Positions 1-11,540 of a DNA stretch of 64,000 bases are shown here, piece by piece (position 1 is the stretch's first letter; every line of letters begins with the position of its first letter). Position numbers and translations under genes: made by a program. The notes beneath the pieces are model-generated. The model had not been told where the DNA came from, made no database searches, and saw nothing but the letters and a program-made list of their open reading frames with translations. This stretch comes from Stomorhina lunata (taxonomy: Eukaryota; Arthropoda; Insecta; Diptera; Rhiniidae): NCBI GenBank assembly GCA_933228675.1, contig OW121740.1, positions 128,481,799 to 128,545,798 of the forward strand, given 5' to 3'.

Positions 1-150
1 AGAAATAGAAATTTTTTGAAAAATTTTGCATAAAATAGAAAATTGTTGTAAAATTTCTTATAAAAATTTAAAATTTTTAAAAAGTTTCCTATCAAAATTT
101 AAAATTTTTGAAAAATTTCCTATTAATATAGAAAATTTCTTAGAATATTC
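1..150. repeat. degenerate AT-only tandem repeat, window edge
   Basis: Imperfect repeats of an A/T module (AAAATTTTT, then GAAAAATTTCCTAT) at roughly 30-bp spacing, continuing off the window's left edge. Composition and spacing resemble the block at 4483-4690, so I treat both as decayed relatives of the 31-bp superfamily. The exact monomer cannot be fixed because copies differ at many positions. Confidence 0.6.
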
Positions 151-1689
151 GGTTCTAAATAAATGAAAAAAATTGGTGTCTTAAGTCTTTTGTTTTTATG
201 TCTTCAGTTAAACTATTTGTGAGGTTATAAAAGATTGGATGAATTAATATAAAAGAAAATTCTTGCAATAAATTTAAATTTATGAAATTACCGCTATAAA
301 GTTTTTTTGTCATGGAGCTTTTAATAAATATTAACATAACATTAACATGATGTAGCTAAAAGCTCTTAACATTATAAATGCACAACTTTATAAAAAGCAT
401 GAAGCATAAATATGGCTTGGGAAAGATCTAGGGGAACATTTCGCTGCTGGGAAGCAAAAATCTTAAAATTCATTAAATATTAATATTTCAAAATGAAAAT
501 CTGTACGTAACTTAAACGCTTAAAGTGTGACTAGAATTTTAGAAGAAAATTGTTAAAACCAAAACAAATTGTTTTGGCTAAATAAATATTTTAATTGCAT
601 TTTTTAACGAAAGCCAAGCTTCTTTCTCACTTCTAGTTTCCTTTCTTTTTTTTCAAGAAATTTTTGTAATTCATTTAGTTTTTCTTATTCTGTTCAAGAA
701 TTGTTAGATCTTAAGTCTAGATCTTGTTTGGCTTAAATGGCTTTAAACAGTGGAATATGTCATTTAATCAGTCCCCCTCCCTCTTGAAATAGAGGTTTTG
801 TAACTTTTTTATGTTAATTTTTTTCTTTCGATTTTCTGCCTTTTATGTAGTTAAGTTTTTCTTTCGTTAAACCAAAAACAGTAAAACGAGTAAAATGTTT
901 TAAATATTCCTAGAATTGTTTTTTGTTTTTTGTAAAGCTGAGAATTTAAAAGTTTAACTGACTTTAAAGTGACACCAGACAAGTGTATTAACGTTAAATG
1001 GTTGGCTGCCTTTTCCTAAAGATGGAGTTGGAGTTAAAGTTTATATTTCTACTTTATTTTTTGGCCAAAATGAAACTAAAAAGCATTGTTAGCTAAAAAG
1101 TGAATTAGATTAAAATAAGGCATTGATTTCTTTCTAAGGTAAACTTTTTTTAAATAAATACAATTTGAGGGAGAATAAATAGGAAAAGAAAATTCCATTT
1201 TTTCTTTATTTGAAAACTAAAAACTACTGTTAGTTTTTAGTCTTTTAGTGTCATGTTAGTGTATATTTTTCTATTTTGAAAACATTAGAAGACATAAATC
1301 GTGACTGAACAAGGCTTTTGAAAAAAATATGTTAAAATTTAACAATATTCAATACAAAAATATTGGGAGCAACAAGGGAGGAGCTATTTCTATATTTAAA
1401 TCATTCAAAACTTAAAACAAACATGAATATAAATTAAGTGTAGGAGGAGGTATAAATGGTGTCAAACTGATCTATGTTAAACCAAAAAGATATTTAATGC
1501 TAAGCCTCATATGTTAAAAGATGGTATATCCGGTTTTCTGGTTTTCTGGTACTCTGTATATTTGTTTAAGTTAATGGGAAGTTCCCTTTATCAAATTTAC
1601 TAAATAGAGATTTTTAACCATCTTTTACATATGCAAATGTTTAAGCTCTGGCAGGCTTCTTAAACTATCGCCGTTTCATAAAATTGATT
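151..1689. other. AT-rich single-copy DNA, no gene recognised
   Basis: No convincing coding region, RNA gene or terminal repeats. Short open frames here have low-complexity composition typical of AT-rich noncoding DNA. The last ~20 bases run into the first diverged monomers of the array that follows. Confidence 0.6.
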
Positions 1690-2585
1690 ACATTTCCATC
1701 GAAAACTACCCACACTGTCAACTTTTCTAAAGAAAACTAGTCACACTGTCAACTTTTCTATAGAAAACTAGTCACACTGTCAACTTTTCTATAGAAAACT
1801 AGTCACACTGTCAAACTTTCCTAAAGAAAACTAGTCACACTGTCAACTTTTCGAAAGAAAACTTGTTACACTGTCAACTTTTCTATAGAAAACCTGTCCC
1901 ACTGTCAACTTTTCTATAGAAAACTTGTCCCACTGTCAACTTTTCTATAGAAAACTTGTCCCACTGTCAACTTTTCTATAGAAAACTTGTCCCACTGTCA
2001 ACTTTTCTATAGAAAACTTGTCCCACTGTCAACTTTTCTATAGAAAACTTGTCCCACTGTCAACTTTTCTATAGAAAACTTGTCCCACTGTCAACTTTTC
2101 TATAGAAAACTTGTCCCACTGTCAACTTTTCTATAGAAAACTTGTCCCACTGTCAACTTTTCTATAGAAAACTTGTCCCACTGTCAACTTTTCTATAGAA
2201 AACTTGTCCCACTGTCAACTTTTCTATAGAAAACTTGTCCCACTGTCAACTTTTCTATAGAAAACTTGTCCCACTGTCAACTTTTCTATAGAAAACTTGT
2301 CCCACTGTCAACTTTTCTATAGAAAACTTGTCCCACTGTCAACTTTTCTATAGAAAACTTGTCCCACTGTCAACTTTTCTATAGAAAACTTGTCCCACTG
2401 TCAACTTTTCTATAGAAAACTTGTCCCACTGTCAACTTTTCTATAGAAAACTTGTCCCACTGTCAACTTTTCTATAGAAAACTTGTCCCACTGTCAACTT
2501 TTCTATAGAAAACTTGACCCACTGTCAACTTTTCTATAGAAAACTTGTCCCACTGTCTACTTTTCTATAGAAAACTTGTTCCTGG
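1690..2585. repeat. 31-bp satellite array A1
   Basis: About 28 monomers of 31 bp: 17-bp partner CTTGTCCCACTGTCAAC plus 14-bp palindromic core TTTTCTATAGAAAA. The left part (about 1690-1880) is a diverged version with CTAGTCACACTGTCAAC and TAAAG or CGAAAG changes in the core. The centre (about 1900-2500) is almost perfectly uniform, and single changes reappear in the last two or three copies. Divergence at the edge and uniformity in the centre are expected from unequal exchange. Confidence 0.95.
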
Positions 2586-3659
2586 TATTAAATTTCTCAT
2601 TTAAGCTACGACTAAAATGTAAATAAATTTTGTTTCTTAAATCTTTTGTTTTAAATTTTGCAGTAAAAGACTTTGTGAGGATATAAGACCATTTCGTTAG
2701 AAAGCTCTTGATTTACAAGGGAAATCTTAGCATATTTTTCAGTTTTTATTACTTCCTGTTAAAATCTCTATAAAGCCATAAAAATTTGTAATTCTAAGTG
2801 TATTTTTTAATAAATTTTTTATTAGTCCATAAACAATTTTTTAATGCTAATACGTCGAACATTTAAAACATTTTTGTTATTTTAGCATAAATTGTTTAAC
2901 TTCGAAATTAGGTCAATCACATATAAGAATGAAATTTATTTAAAACTATTTACCACAATCATAATTTCTTAGATTCTGTTCAATTTCTTAAAGTTATTGT
3001 TATTGTAGCTGATTTGAAATCTAATCATACAATAAAAATCTAGATTTCTTTGCCTTAAGCTAGAAATTAACAAACACCGCAAATCAATACGGCCCATTTT
3101 TTTCAAGTAAGTTATAATAAAAAAAAATTAGGATAATCAGTTCTATTCTAAAAACATCTAATGATTTCATTAGAGTGTTAGCTGTCATCACATTTTTGAC
3201 TAGAATTTGTGATACGTCTAAGTAGTTATAGGATTTTAAAATTAAATATTTGAGCTCATAGTAGCTCAAATATTTACTAAACATGATTTTTAAGTAATTG
3301 ATTATTCACGCCTTAACATTTTTTTTTTCATCAAAAACACTCAAAGCGAAAACAGAATGTTTTGCTTTTTTGGTATTAGAGGTATTTAGCCTAAATATTT
3401 TCCAACAAATTGCTTAGGTAAATAACTAAAGTCTGGCGTTTGATTAGTTTATTTAAGAAGTTTATGCTCGAGAGCTTAATATCATAAGCTCAAATAAGAT
3501 GGAGGTGTGACTAAGATAATGCTTGAATTTTGTCAGCTTAGTTAAAGAGTTGTTGGTAATAGAGAAAACTTAGAAATTAAGAATAAATACGTATTATTAA
3601 ATTACGGGGACAAAAATTCTTATATTTTGAGGACAAACAATTATGTTTTCTATTAAAGT
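2586..3659. other. AT-rich single-copy DNA
   Basis: No gene or element recognised. The only structured feature is the short perfect hairpin at 3243-3276, listed separately. Confidence 0.55.
3243..3276. other. perfect 14-bp stem hairpin
   Basis: TAAATATTTGAGCT, six-base loop CATAGT, then the exact reverse complement AGCTCAAATATTTA. No flanking U-run or gene gives it a function; it may be a chance or template-switch inverted repeat. Confidence 0.6.
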
Positions 3660-4482
3660 AAACCTAAAGGTGAGAAAAGTTACCTCTAGAAAAGATGGAA
3701 AAAAAATAGAAAATTCTATAAAAGTTTAGGTTAAAAAAAATGTTTATAGAAAAGCTGACAAAAGTTTGCTATAGTAAAACTTGAATCCGAGAAGAGCTTT
3801 TTATAGTAAGGCTAAATGTGAGAAGAGTTTTCTTAGAAAAATTTGAAGTGTGAAAGTTGTAAGTGATAAGAGTTTTCCATATATGTATAGAAAAGTTGTC
3901 GGTAAGATAAGTTTTCTATAGAAAAGTTGTCGGTAAGATAAGTTTTGTATAGAAAAGTTGTCGGTAAGATAAGTTTTCTATAGAAAAGTTCTCGGTAAGA
4001 TAAGTTTTCTATAGAAAAGTTGTCGGTAAGATAAGTTTTCTATAGAAAAGTTGTCGGTAAGATAAGTTTTCTATAGAAAAGTTGTCGGTAAGATAAGTTT
4101 TCTATAGAAAAGTTGTCGGTAAGATAAGTTTTCTAAAGAAAAGTTGTCGCCGGGATAAGTTTTCTATAGAAAAGTTGTCGGTAAGATGAGTTTTCTATAG
4201 AAAAGTTGTCGGCTTTCTATAGAAAGTTGTCGATAAGATAGGTTATTTTACCGACAACCTTTCTATAGAAAACTTATCTTACCGACAAATTTTATATAGA
4301 AAACTTATCTTACCGACAACTTTTCTATAGAAAATTTATCTTACCGACAACTTTTCTATAGAAAACTTATCTTACCGACAACTTTTCTATAGAAAAGTTG
4401 TCGGTAAGATAAGTTTTCTATATAAAATTTGTCGGTAAGATAAGTTTTCTATAGAAAGGTTGTCGGTAAAATAAGTTTCTAA
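3660..4482. repeat. 31-bp satellite array A2 with orientation switches
   Basis: Monomer: 17-bp partner GTTGTCGGTAAGATAAG plus core TTTTCTATAGAAAA. About 3660-3880 holds strongly decayed copies; regular copies run from about 3888. Orientation is direct to about 4240, reversed from 4243 to about 4390, and direct again to 4482. Within the array TAAAGATAAG-like and CGCCGGGATAAG variants occur singly. The reversed segment and the last direct segment are mirror copies (see 4243-4474). Confidence 0.92.
4243..4474. repeat. inverted duplication inside satellite A2
   Basis: About 90 bp at 4243-4332 are the reverse complement of about 4385-4474, around an axis near 4358.5, with a roughly 52-bp non-mirrored centre. 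The match includes private variants: TTATTTTACC at the start, ACCTTTC, and a CAAATTTTATATA monomer, mirrored at 4419-4431. Shared private changes show copying of a particular stretch, not merely inversion of a generic repeat. Confidence 0.85.
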
Positions 4483-4690
4483 AAATTTCGATAAAAACAA
4501 GAAATTTTTAAAAAATTTCTTATAGAAACAATAAATTTTTCAAAAATTTCCTATATAAATTAAAAAATTTTTTAAAATTTTCTATAAAATAAAAAATTTT
4601 TAAAAAATTCCCCATAAAATAATAAATTTTTTAAAAATTTCCTATAAAAATAAGAAATTTTTAAAAAATTTCCTACAAAAATAAAGCAGT
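4483..4690. repeat. degenerate AT-only tandem repeat
   Basis: Six or seven imperfect copies of an A/T unit of about 30 bp (TTTTTAAAAAATTTC, then CTATAAAAATAAGAAA). It abuts array A2 without a unique spacer and resembles the block at 1-150. Confidence 0.7.
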
Positions 4691-4714
4691 TTGTGTCTTA
4701 AGTCTTTTGACTGT

Positions 4715-4855
4715 GGGATAGAGTTTCTATAGAAAATTTGTCAATGGAATAAGTTTTCTTTAGAAAACTTGTCGCTGTGATAAGTTTTCTTTAGAAAACT
4801 TGTCGCTGGAATAAGTTTTCTTTAGAAAACTTGTCGCTGGGATAAGTTTTATTGG
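4715..4855. repeat. 31-bp satellite array A3, short
   Basis: Four to five copies: partner CTTGTCGCTGGGATAAG plus core TTTTCTTTAGAAAA, a core with one palindrome position broken (T-T instead of A-T). The partner is intermediate between A1 (CTTGTC start) and A2 (GATAAG end), supporting common ancestry. Confidence 0.88.
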
Positions 4856-4859
4856 GATG

Positions 4860-5955
4860 AAAAAGTTGCCGTAGGGTTGAGTTTTCCGAAAAAAATTAGG
4901 TATAGGGACAGGGTTAATAATAGCGGTATGTTCAGATTATATTAAAATCTAATGATAGTGTCATTTTGATAATGTTACGGTGTTCAATTAATTGCTTTAA
5001 ATTGCTAATTAGTCTCTAGTTTTAATTTATTTTCAACATAAGTTTCTTATTTTTTTCAAAATTTATCTTTGGGATCTATTTATTTACTTACACACAAAAA
5101 CCTGCTACAACACCTCGTCCAAACAACTTAAATTCCTTTGAAATTAAAATAATATTCTAATTAATTTTCCACAAATACTTAAGAGACGGATAAAATATTT
5201 GCCACATGTTAATGTCACTGTTTACATTTAAGCATATTCCACTCTCAAATGATCATTTCCAAGAAATGATAATCAAATGAATCCTTAAATAGAAAAGCCT
5301 AACTAAAATTAAACCGATTTAAGATATTTCCTAAAACTTTCCTTAGTTTAGATTTCCTTTCTAACAAAATCACTTGAAATTCTACTGACTATTCTGGCTT
5401 TCTCATTAATCTAAATTTACTAACATGAGTCGTTTAAGCACGCGCAAAATGTAAAAATTAGACGTTAGAAAAACTTAAGAACAAAACTAAAAATAATTGT
5501 AAAAATCCTGAAAACAACCGTTTAAATATCAATCTTGAAAGACCAGTTGTAAGTTAAAGTTTTTGCCTGAAATGATGACGAAGAAGAACTGCAACCAGAA
5601 CCAGGGAAATTGCGGTGAAACGACTGAACAGGAAGACATTTGTAAAAAAAAATAAATGTATTGAATGGATTCAGAATCTTAGTTAAGATCTTCAAAGTTT
5701 GAGCCAACACACATTTAGCTAAAAAAAGTTGGCTTTTATAAATACGAGATATTTTTTGTGTGTTCAAACATTTGAGTTAAAATTTGGAAAAAAGACCAGA
5801 TAAAAATTTAAGGAACATTTCAAATATAGACAAGATTTGTATGAGATACGATTTAGGGGTATTCGGAAGTAATAAGGAAATATTTATAGCTTAATTGAGT
5901 TTTTCAGGGGAAATTAATTTCTGAACAAAGCATGGAAAAGTATCGCTATCGCCTA
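4860..5955. other. AT-rich single-copy DNA
   Basis: No gene recognised. An 81-codon open frame on the minus strand at 5522-5767 contains a serine run and no familiar domain; I do not call it a gene. Confidence 0.55.
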
Positions 5956-8346
5956 CTAGGCTATCGCCTACTTTTCTATAGAAATCTAGGGCTGTCGGCT
6001 ACTTTTCTATAGAAAACTAGGGCTGTCGCCTACTTTTCTATAGAAAACTAGGGCTGTCGCCTACTTTTTTATAGAAAACTAGGGCTGTCGCCTACTTTTC
6101 TATAGAAAACTAGGGCTGTCGCCTACTTTTCTATAGAAAACTAGGGCTGTCGCCTACTTTTCTATAGAAAACTAGGGCTGTCGCCTACTTTTCTATAGAA
6201 AACTAGGGCTGTCGCCTACTTTTCTATAGAAAACTAGGGCTGTCGCCTACTTTTCTATAGAAAACTAGGGCTGTCGCCTACTTTTCTATAGAAAACTAGG
6301 GCTGTCGCCTACTTTTCTATAGAAAACTAGGGCTGTCGCCTACTTTTCTATAGAAAACTAGGGCTGTCGCCTACTTTTCTATAGAAAACTAGGGCTGTCG
6401 CCTACTTTTCTATAGAAAACTAGGGCTGTCGCCTACTTTTCTATAGAAAACTAGGGCTGTCGCCTACTTTTCTATAGAAAACTAGGGCTGTCGCCTACTT
6501 TTCTATAGAAAACTAGGGCTGTCGCCTACTTTTCTATAGAAAACTAGGGCTGTCGCCTACTTTTCTTTAGAAAACTAGTGCTGTCGCCTACTTTTCTATA
6601 GAAAACTAGGGCTGTCGCCTACTTTTCTATAGAAAACTAGGGCTGTCGCCTACTTTTCTATAGAAAACTAGGGCTGTCGCCTACTTTTCTATAGAAAACT
6701 AGGGCTGTCGCCTACTTTTCTATAGAAAACTAGGGCTGTCGCCTACTTTTCTATAGAAAACTAGGGCTGTCGCCTACTTTTCTATAGAAAACTAGGGCTG
6801 TCGCCTACTTTTCTATAGAAAACTAGGGCTGTCGCCTACTTTTCTATAGAAAACTAGGGCTGTCGCCTACTTTTCTATAGAAAACTAGGGCTGTCGCCTA
6901 CTTTTCTATAGAAAACTAGGGCTGTCGCCTACTTTTCCACAGAAAACTAGGGCTGTCGCCTACTTTTCTATAGAAAACTAGGGCTGTCGCCTACTTTTCT
7001 ATAGGGCTGTCGCCTACTTTTCTATAGGGCTGTCGCCTACTTTTCTATAGAAAACTAGGGCTGTCGCCTACTTTTCTATAGAAAACTAGGGCTGTCGCCT
7101 ACTTTTCTATAGAAAACTAGGGCTGTCGCCTACTTTTCTATAGAAAACTAGGGCTGTCGCCTACTTTTCTATAGAAAACTAGGGCTGTCGCCTACTTTTC
7201 TATAGAAAACTAGGGCTGTCGCCTACTTTTCTATAGAAAACTAGGGCTGTCGCCTACTTTTCTATAGAAAACTAGGGCTGTCGCCTACTTTTCTATAGAA
7301 AACTAGGGCTGTCGCCTACTTTTCTATAGAAAACTAGGGCTGTCGCCTACTTTTCTATAGAAAACTAGGGCTGTCGCCTACTTTTCTATAGAAAACTAGG
7401 GCTGTCGCCTACTTTTCTATAGAAAACTAGGGCTGTCGCCTACTTTTCTATAGAAAACTAGGGCTTTCGCCTACTTTTCTATAGAAAACTAGGGCTTTCG
7501 CCTACTTTTCTATAGAAAACTAGGGCTGTCGCCTACTTTTCTATAGAAAACTAGGGCTGTCGCCTACTTTTCTATAGAAAACTAGGGCTGTCGCCTACTT
7601 TTCTATAGAAAACTAGGGCTGTCGCCTACTTTTCTATAGAAAACTAGGGCTGTCGCCTACTTTTCTATAGAAAACTAGGGCTGTCGCCTACTTTTCTATA
7701 GAAAACTAGGGCTGTCGCCTACTTTTCTATAGAAAACTAGGGCTGTCGCCTACTTTTCTATAGAAAACTAGGGCTGTCGCCTACTTTTCTATAGAAAACT
7801 AAGGCTGTCGCCTACTTTTCTATAGAAAACTAAGGCTGTCGCCTACTTTTCTATAGAAAACTAAGGCTGTCGCCTACTTTTCTATAGAAAACTAAGGCTG
7901 TCGCCTACTTTTCTATAGAAAACTAAGGCTGTCGCCTACTTTTCTATAGAAAACTAAGGCTGTCGCCTACTTTTCTATAGAAAACTAAGGCTGTCGCCTA
8001 CTTTTCTATAGAAAACTAAGGCTGTCGCCTACTTTTCTATAGAAAACTAAGGCTGTCGCCTACTTTTCTATAGAAAACTAAGGCTGTCGCCTACTTTTCT
8101 ATAGAAAACTAAGGCTGTCGCCTACTTTTCTATAGAAAACTAAGGCTGTCGCCTACTTTTCTATAGAAAACTACGGCTGTCGCCTACTTTTCTATAGAAA
8201 ACTAAGGCTGTCGCCTACTTTTCTATAGAAAACTAAGGCTGTCGCCTACTTTTCTATAGAAAACTAAGGCTGTCGCCTACTTATCTATAGAAAACTAGGG
8301 CTGTCGACTACTTTTCTATAGAAAACTAGGGCTGTCGCATACTTTT
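5956..8346. repeat. 31-bp satellite array A4
   Basis: About 77 monomers: partner CTAGGGCTGTCGCCTAC plus core TTTTCTATAGAAAA. Two subfamilies occupy blocks: CTAGGG up to about 7800, CTAAGG from about 7800 to 8280, then CTAGGG again in the last two copies. Two adjacent 23-bp units (starts near 7000 and 7023) lack eight bases between two TAG triplets. The array is otherwise very uniform and has the highest GC of the family. Confidence 0.97.
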
Positions 8347-9270
8347 CCTTAATCCTTTTCTTAGTGAACACCCCTAATATTACTCCAATCAAAGCCTACA
8401 CATTATAATATCTATATCATCTCATACAATTTAAATCGAAAAGTTCATTCAATTCTTCATACATTTATCAAATCACAAAATACCATCCAATAAATAAAAC
8501 ATCCGTCCATTGGCCATTGAAAGAAGAAATCTTAACAATATTTACATATTCCATATAAATATTCATTTATCCTGCTTTTTAGAGGACAGAATTCTTTCCC
8601 AATGTCGTCTTTTCAATTTATCTAGAATTTTTTTTAGTTACCTTTTTTCTACAATTTTATTATTTTGTGATTTTAGAAAATTGAACAAGTTTAGCTTGTT
8701 TTTTTCTTTAGAACATCATCATCATACGTTTAACGATTTACTTCTATTTTGCATTTCATTTACGGTAATTATTAGACAAAGTCTCCCTGAAATCAACCGA
8801 AGCCAACTATTTTCTTATGCAAATAAATAAATAAATACAATTTTCTTTAATGTCAAATACAAGTCACAAAACTTTAAATTGTGCTGGCTGTTGGTTTATT
8901 CAGGCTAATTCATAAAACCAGCATTGTTTTTGTTTAGTTCTGCTATTTGCATTTATATCTCCGTTCGTCTGTCTGGTTGCCTTCCTGATTTGGTTGACTT
9001 TTTTTTTGGTTGTGAGCTAAAGATATTATCAATGCCAAATGCCGCTTATAAAAAGCTACTTAAAATACTTGGGTCCAAGTCCTCTTTAAACAATATTAAT
9101 ATATATTGCTCATAACTGTGCTATGGGAGGCTTGAGGTAAGAAAAGGTTGTACCTGGAATAGGGTTTACATTTTCTAATACAAATGACAATCCAAAAAAA
9201 ATATTTCGAATTATATTTTTTGGAAATCTTGACTTAGTCCATGACTAGTTCTATACCCATCTCTAAGCTC
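8347..9270. other. AT-rich single-copy DNA
   Basis: Two open frames on the + strand (106 codons at 8510-8830, 63 codons at 8924-9115) are hydrophobic or low-complexity and show no domain; the second has a cysteine-rich stretch but nothing recognisable. A short AAAT run is at 8821-8837. No gene is called. Confidence 0.5.
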
Positions 9271-11540
9271 ATGTCTTAGATTTTGTCGTTTTTTGTGTCT
9301 CAGTATATTTGTTAGTATATGTTTTAGTCTATCTCTTATTATAGGTTTCTATCACAATAAAATGTAAATAAAAAACAAAAGACTTAGGAAACGAACTTAA
9401 TAACGTTATGTCTGAGTCTACGTCTTAAGCTATGTCTTAGTCTATTTCTTAGTCTATGTCTTAGTCTATGATTTAGTCTATGTCTTAGTCTATGTCTTAG
9501 TCTATGTCTTAGTCTATGTCTTAGTCTATGTCTTAGTCTATGTCTTAGTCTATGTCTTAGTCTATGTCTTAGTCTATGTCTTAGTCTATGTCTTAGTCTA
9601 TGTCTTAGTCTATGTCTTAGTCTATGTCTTAGTCTATGTCTTAGTCTATGTCTTAGTCTATGTCTTAGTCTATGTCTTAGTCTATGTCTTAGTCTATGTC
9701 TTAGTCTATGTCTTAGTCTATGTCTTAGTCTATGTCTTAGTCAATGTCTTAGTCTATGTCTTAGTCTATGTCTTAGTCAATGTCTTAGTCTATGTCTTAG
9801 TCTATGTCTTAGTCTATGTCTTTGTCTATGTCTTAGTCTATGTCTTAGTCTATGTCTTAGTCTATGTCTTAGTCTATGTCTTAGTCTATGTCTTAGTCAA
9901 TGTCTTAGTCTATGTCTTAGTCTATGTCTCAGTCTATGTCTTAGTCTATGTCTTAGTCTATGTCTTAGTCTATGTCTTAGTCTATGTCTTAGTCTATGTT
10001 TTAGTTTATGTCTTAGTCTATGTCTTAGTCTATGTCTATCTCTAAGTCTATGTCTTAGTCTATGTGTTAGTCTATATCTTAGTTTATGTCTTAGTCTATG
10101 TCTTAGTCTATGTGTTAGTCTATGTGTTAGTCTATGTGTTAGTCTATGTGTTAGTCTATGTCTTAGTCTATGTGTTAGTCTATATCTTAGTTTATGTCTT
10201 AGTCTATGTCTTAGTCTATGTCTTAGTCTATGTCTTAGTCTATGTCTTAGTCTATGTCTTAGTCTATGTCTTAGTCTATGTCTTAGTCTATGTCTTAGTC
10301 AATGTCTTAGTCAATGTCTTAGTCTATGTCTTAGTCTATGTCTTAGTCTATGTCTTAGTCAATGTCTTAGTCTATGTCTTAGTCTATGTCTTAGTCTATG
10401 TCTTTGTCTATGTCTTAGTCTATGTCTTAGTCTATGTCTTAGTCTATGTCTTAGTCTATGTCTTAGTCTATGTCTTAGTCTATGTCTTAGTCTATGTCTT
10501 AGTCTATGTCTTAGTCTATGTCTTAGTCTATGTCTTAGTCAATGTCTTAGTCTATGTCTTAGTCTATGTCTTAGTCAATGTCTTAGTCTATGTCTTAGTC
10601 TATGTCTTAGTCTATGTCTTTGTCTATGTCTTAGTCTATGTCTTAGTCTATGTCTTAGTCTATGTTTTAGTTTATGTCTTAGTCTATGTCTTAGTCTATG
10701 TCTATCTCTAAGTCTATGTCTTAGTCTATGTGTTAGTCTATATCTTAGTTTATGTCTTAGTCTATGTCTTAGTCTATGTGTTAGTCTATGTGTTAGTCTA
10801 TGTGTTAGTCTATGTGTTAGTCTATGTCTTAGTCTATGTGTTAGTCTATATCTTAGTTTATGTCTTAGTCTATGTCTTAGTCTATGTGTTAGTCTATGCC
10901 TATGTCTTAGTCTATGTCCTAGTCTATGTCTTAGTCTATGTCTTAGTCTATGTTTTAGTCTATGTTTTAGTCTATGTCTTAGTCTATGTCTTAGTATATA
11001 TCTTAGTCGATGCCTTAGTCTATGTCTTAGTCTATGTGTTAGTCTATGTGTTAGTCTATGTGTTAGTCTATGTTTTAGTCTATGTCCTAGTCTATGTCCT
11101 AGTCGATGTCTTAGTCTATGTCTTAGTCTATGTCTTAGTCCATGTCTTAGTCTATGTCTTAGTCTATGTCTTAGTCTATGTCTTAGTCTATATCTTAGTC
11201 TATGTCTTAGTATATGTCTTAGTATATGTCTTAGTTTATGTCTTAGTCTATGTCTTATTCTATGTCTTAGTCTATGTCTATCTCTAAGTCTATGTCTTAG
11301 TATATGTCTTAGTTTATGTCTTAGTCTATGTCTTAGTCTATGTCTTAGTCTATGTCTATCTTTAAGTCTATGTCTTAGTCTATGTGTTAGTCTATATCTT
11401 AGTTTATGTCTTAGTCTATGTCTTAGTATTTTTGTTAGTCTATGTGTTAGTCTATGTCTTAGTTTATGTCCTAGTCTGTGTCTTAGACTATGTCTTAGTC
11501 TATATCTTAACCTATGTCTTAGTCTATTTCTTAGTTTGCT
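9271..11540. repeat. 12-bp satellite array B1
   Basis: Tandem TATGTCTTAGTC, about 175 copies, regular from about 9410, with decayed copies from 9271 (CTTAGATTTTGTCG, CTCAGTATATTTG). Many variants: TATGTGTTAGTC, TATATCTTAGTT, CAATGTCTTAGT and an 18-bp unit TATGTCTATCTCTAAGTC. The 18-bp unit marks higher-order structure: copies start at 10035 and 10701 (666 bp apart), a third at 11277, and a TATCTTTAAG form at 11355. Long open frames through the array arise because 12 is a multiple of three; they are not genes. Confidence 0.97.

Noticed and set aside
1690..2585. The core TTTTCTATAGAAAA as a known MEF2 or SRF binding site
   Set aside because: MEF2 needs CTA, four A/T, TAG, and SRF needs CC, six A/T, GG; the core fits neither. 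Some other binding protein remains possible.
5956..8346. CRISPR-like array (31-bp regular repeats with a palindrome)
   Set aside because: Partners between cores are identical within the array rather than unique spacers, no cas genes are present, and the DNA is eukaryotic.
8510..9115. Small protein-coding genes of 106 and 63 codons
   Set aside because: Low-complexity, hydrophobic composition, no recognisable domain, and frames of this length are expected by chance in this amount of sequence.
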